NCBI GenBank assembly: GCA_029962745.1
Contig: CM057158.1
Location: forward strand, 5,326,602-5,390,601
Source of the DNA: Echinometra lucunter
Lineage: Eukaryota; Echinodermata; Echinoidea; Camarodonta; Echinometridae
Direction of reading: 5' to 3'
Length of the DNA: 64,000 bases
Each line of letters opens with the position of its first letter. Position 1 is the first letter of the stretch. The position numbers and the translations under genes are program-made. Below, in pieces: positions 59,901 through 64,000 of this stretch. The notes under the pieces were generated by a model. That model was not told where the DNA came from. It did no database searches and worked only from the letters and a program-made list of their open reading frames with translations.

Positions 59901-61105
59901 TTTATTCTACAAAATATTGAGTTTTGCTCTATCGGTACTAGGATCTCCTGAAAAACGTGGTGATCTTTTAAAAAAGGAAAGATAGACATACAACTCTGTT
60001 CCTGTAATGGGAAATGAGAGGAGAGATCAAGGGGCTGGTTGACTTGAGGCTTAATTATGATGGCAGAGACGTTTACAATTGCCCCTGCATTTGATTGTAG
60101 TTTTTTAATCTTCGCTTCTTTTTTATTTTTAATTCAAATAAACATCAATTTTCTTTCACTGGATTTGCATTAGTTGACAATCATTTTTTTTTTCCTTCAA
60201 AATCTACAATTCATATATGGTAACATAAATACATGTATCTTACAACAAAATAAATCATGGAAGAAGGCGAGGTCCCTGCAAAAGCGAGTGCTTGTGGCGG
60301 GCTCGCCTGAACTGTTTCAGCTTGGCTCGAATAATTTTTTTTTTATTAATTTCGCTGAATTCGTGCAGCCTGCATGGATAGTGATCTTAAAAACCTTTAA
60401 AATGCATTTGGGTCTACACTCCTTAAAGCTTTACCGATAATGGAAAATTCAAGATCATGAGACTACATTTTGTTGTTTTTTTTCCCCCTCTCCGTTCCAT
60501 GTGCTAATGTGTAATTTTTATTAAGAAATACAACCCTACGTTATTTCAGGATTTTCAAAGTGGCATTCAAAAGGCTTAGGCATATAGCTATTTATTGGTT
60601 ACGAACTTTGCCAAATATCAAAGACCTGGCGCATCTCCATGTTGGCAGTAAGCAAATATGGCTGTAAGCACATTGCACAATAATAAGAGAGTGATGTTTC
60701 AAACTATATTTCATAAATAAATTCATAATCACGTGCTCATCAATTTGAGCCTTTGTGGACTTGAACTTTTTATATTGTAGGCTGTTCTTACTGTCCCAAA
60801 AGTGGTTATAAATGATTTTACAGTGACAACAGGAAACAGAACAGTAAATTTTTGCCCATTTTTGGCACTCTCTTGCAATCTTACTTCCATCCTGAACTCT
60901 GAGAGCGCCACCATGAGAAGAATATCATATTCCCCAAGAACCTAGCCTCATGTAGATCATGATAATTATCCCCATCTTTCTCTCCTTTTATATTTCACTG
61001 GCTAACTGTTCTCTCTTGCTCTGTTTTCCCGTTCATGTCTTTTTGTCTGTCCTTCTCTGTTTCTCCGAGGTTTACCAGTTTTTACCTCATCCATGCACGC
61101 ACCGC

Positions 61106-61148
<43 letters not shown>

Positions 61149-61678
61149 CTACCCTACCCTCTTTCCATACCCCATTGGTGGGGCTAAAATAATCTCTCGA
61201 AAACGGTAATGGCAAAAATAATTCTGCAGGGACTTTCGTCTTTATGATTGCCATTGCAACCAATACCTTCACAAACGCGAAGCTAAATGCTTACTGTAAA
61301 GGTTCAATTTTCATTTTCCCTATGTACATCAAACTTTCTATTTTGTTTTGATGGAAATGGAAATAAATGAAATTAAAATTAAAATGAAATTACAGCTAAA
61401 GAATTCTCCCATACCGACGCTATTTTCACGCAGGATTTTAGCTGGAATTGTAAGTTTTGTTTGGGAAGGAGGGTTGAAATGAATTTATATTTCAAATTCC
61501 TTTTGCTGACATTATTTTGCATTATTATTATATAACAACAAATTACATGGGTCAATAAGGAACCGAATATACTATGTTTTTATATTCATGACCATCTGAT
61601 CACAATAATGTAAGCATTATTTTATATTATTTTTGTACGAAAACATACCCCACACTCCTTTCTTCGCTCTCTCATCTC

Positions 61679-61763
<85 letters not shown>

Positions 61764-61970
61764 CAAGGTATCTTTTCACCACTCCTTCTAAACTCTTTTC
61801 CTTTCATATAACGCTGCTTATGGGCTAAAATGTATTTGTTTCATTTCAAAAGTGTTAATAATCAGGCAGGGCCTTTAATCTTTTTACTATATACTCAAGC
61901 CATGTATCATGCATGGATCATGTAACCGACCTAAAAAAATCATCTTCACCTGTCGCTGAAATCTCTTGCT
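59900..61970. other. Intergenic DNA upstream of WRNIP1
   Basis: No recognisable gene. Microsatellites: (CT)n at 61109-61147 and a longer (CT)n at about 61670-61760. The frames near 60174-60440 and 60959-61192 have no domain. Confidence 0.5.
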
Positions 61971-62033
61971 ATGGCAACAGCGATTCTGCAGGTGTCCTCT
62001 CAATACTCGTCACCCAAATTAACTGAACTTGAG
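61971..62033 (+). other. Possible first coding exon of an unidentified plus-strand gene
   Basis: ATG at 61971 opens MATAILQVSSQYSSPKLTEL, followed by Glu and a good donor (GAG|GTAAGC) at 62034. I do not recognise it and see no following exon within the window, so it could be chance. If real, the gene continues beyond 64000. Confidence 0.2.
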
Positions 62034-62584
62034 GTAAGCTATAGCTTTGACCGAAATCAATTAAGTTTATAAAATCATCTCAACTTTAATCCTTTCTCGC
62101 TAACGGTCCTTTAATCTGTATTTTGAATCGAAATCCATACTAACTTCAAAATAAGTAAATCTCAGTTTCATGAAGTTCTTACGTCGAATATTGATGATTT
62201 TAAGAAGAGAGATTTTTGAGACCGGTGAATGCCTCAAACCGGTGAATATTCCACAAGTCGATATGATTTCGGCAAAACTGTTAACATTCTGTCCTCACAC
62301 TAAGACTAAGCAACTAAGAACTATGGAATTCGAATTCCGTGCAATATTTCAATCACGTTTTCATGTGAGCACTTTTTTAGAAGGAAACATTTAAGGTATC
62401 TTTAAAAAGCCTTATAAAAAATCTACAATTTTAACAAGGGTCTTATGATATTTCAGAGACGGATGCATGCAGGATTTACAGAAAGGTTGGACATAAACAG
62501 GCATTCTTTCTGTGTACTTGAGATGATTATTTTCGCGGAATGACTGATTTCATAAGTCTCTCAAGCCCTCCACATGCTTAATTG

Positions 62585-63131
62585 ATTGATTGATTTTATT
62601 CGCCAAGCCTAGAACATACAACAATAAACAGAATAGTCAATAACAGAATTGAAAAAGTAGGGTATAACCCACGAAAGCTCGAGAGCTTATTTCCAGTGGG
62701 ATCCCCGACATACAAAATTAATACGTTACATATTGAGAAAATAGATATATCAGCAGGATGAGGAGGGGGGGGGGTGGAAGAAATATTTCCTACGAGTTCT
62801 GTAGGGGAAGAGGACACTGAATCTGCGGTATAAAGTATGCAAACATCGGGCAGCTGTTCCATTATGATCATAAAAAATGTGTCTTCATGAACGCGATCAA
62901 ACATTTGCCACGGCAGCCAAATAAATTAGGTACCGCATCGTGCGCTTGGCAGTTGCTCCACCGGAGAAAACAGAAGAGTGGCGTATTTACAGGAGGCATG
63001 GAGTCTATGTGCTTCATGAGCCTCTTTTTGCCCCCTCGTACAGGATAAAGTGCATAAAACAGGTTTTGCAAAGGTTCGACATTTAAAAATTCCTTACTTG
63101 CATATAGAACCCACTGTGTCCTCATCCCCAT
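62585..63131 (-). mobile_element. Probable 3' end of a non-LTR retroelement
   Basis: The minus-strand end reads cttggcgaataaaatcaatc, then aatcaatt: an AATAAA signal followed by an (ATCA)n terminal microsatellite, usual for CR1/L2/RTE-type elements. The frames upstream (63131-62868, 62904-62596) are not recognisable as reverse transcriptase, so only the tail supports the call. Confidence 0.4.
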
Positions 63132-64000
63132 GCACCCCTCAATATTTTTTTACCCATCCTACGCCACTCATTCTCTAGCACATTCGATATCAAAATTTTG
63201 AGAACTCCAAATTGATGATTAAAGCGTGCAACAGTTATGAAAATAAATGCAATTCCATTATGTACCCCCTCTCTCTTCAACAGATAACCGACAAAATCTT
63301 TGCTAGTCAGACAATGCATTATGTTGTTCGTTATACTGTCGATCTAGCGTGGTCTAATTGGCAGTGAGACTGGGGCATCATTTCTTTTCTTCTAAACCTA
63401 CCGCTCAGCAACCACCCGACGTCTTTTTACCCGAATCGATTTTCTTTCGGTCGGGCTCGTAGGAACGAGATGATCGTTATCGTTACACGAGTACAACGAG
63501 ATCTAGCACACATCGATAGCCTGATTGAAAAGTTAAATGATCGAAGCGACTCTCGAATATCCTATACCCATGATACCTGCATCTAATCGTTCGTTCAAAG
63601 GAATATTTTTCGGGGAAAAGGGACTCTAGAGAAGGTGTTTTTGTAATAACAAACACTGACATGAAAACTACCAAAAGAATTTTCCTTTTTCAGTCCACTT
63701 CAAATAATATTTTTTAAATTTCAAAGATAGGGGAAAAAATACAATGTTATTTATATTGTTAGTTCAATTCAATTAAAAAATGGTTTTATTAGGCATTAGC
63801 ATGTTTGATACACAATATAAATCATTTCACATGAAAAACAGCCGAAGCTGGATTATTCATGTTTACATGTTTGACGTAATAACAATTTAAAAATATATAT
63901 ATATCTAAAACATTGTCAATTGGCAAATAGTGGCAAGGCATATACAAGTTGAATTCATGACAAATTGTAATGTAGATAATTCACATAGGGTTAAAGAAAA
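63132..64000. other. End of window, no gene seen
   Basis: AT-rich DNA with small frames (63319-63122, 63674-63483 on the minus strand) that I do not recognise. No repeat boundary, tRNA or splice-supported exon was found. Confidence 0.4.

Noticed and set aside
1..64000. CRISPR arrays, bacterial operons, defence islands
   Set aside because: The DNA is clearly animal nuclear: spliced genes, MITEs, no regularly spaced identical repeats.

Overview
This is a window of animal nuclear DNA: AT-rich, with spliced genes, long introns with GT-AG borders, many simple repeats and many short foldback transposons. The proteins are closest in kind to deuterostome orthologues. The common acatgta-type strings, and foldback elements with ends such as GGGCCCGTTGCATAAAACTT, suggest a marine invertebrate, most likely an echinoderm such as a sea urchin. 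The species is an inference; the metazoan origin is not in doubt.

Four protein-coding genes are well supported, in alternating orientation. (1) Positions 1-12338, plus strand: the 3' two-thirds of an ELMO (CED-12) gene. The window opens on the last two bases of one of its exons. (2) Positions 21033-23177, minus strand: ASTE1 (asteroid homolog), an XPG-type nuclease with an uninterrupted coding region. (3) Positions 29405-42517, plus strand: NEK11 kinase, 14 coding exons that stay in frame. (4) Positions 50833-57937, minus strand: WRNIP1, a UBZ-AAA+ ATPase, 7 coding exons. I reconstructed all exon borders by hand from splice sites, phase and family similarity.

ELMO/ASTE1 and NEK11/WRNIP1 are tail to tail. 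ASTE1/NEK11 are head to head, as in human 3q22.1, so this looks like an ancient divergent pair. ASTE1, NEK11 and WRNIP1 all act in genome maintenance (double-strand-break repair, the G2/M checkpoint, fork protection). ELMO acts with DOCK proteins in Rac activation.

Intergenic DNA (12339-21032, 23239-29336, 42518-50832, 59400-64000) and introns carry at least a dozen terminal-inverted-repeat elements, several with recognisable target duplications (TA, TTAA, 8 bp, 9 bp). They also hold the 3' end of a CR1-like retrotransposon, a second likely retroelement tail, hairpins, microsatellites and local tandem duplications.

The most unusual signal is a recurring pattern. All three multi-exon genes carry decayed tandem copies of exon segments, with their splice sites or stop-codon region, right next to the source exon. 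ELMO has two cases, NEK11 three (one with five copies after the stop), and WRNIP1 two. No prokaryotic-style system, CRISPR array, rRNA or convincing tRNA was seen.
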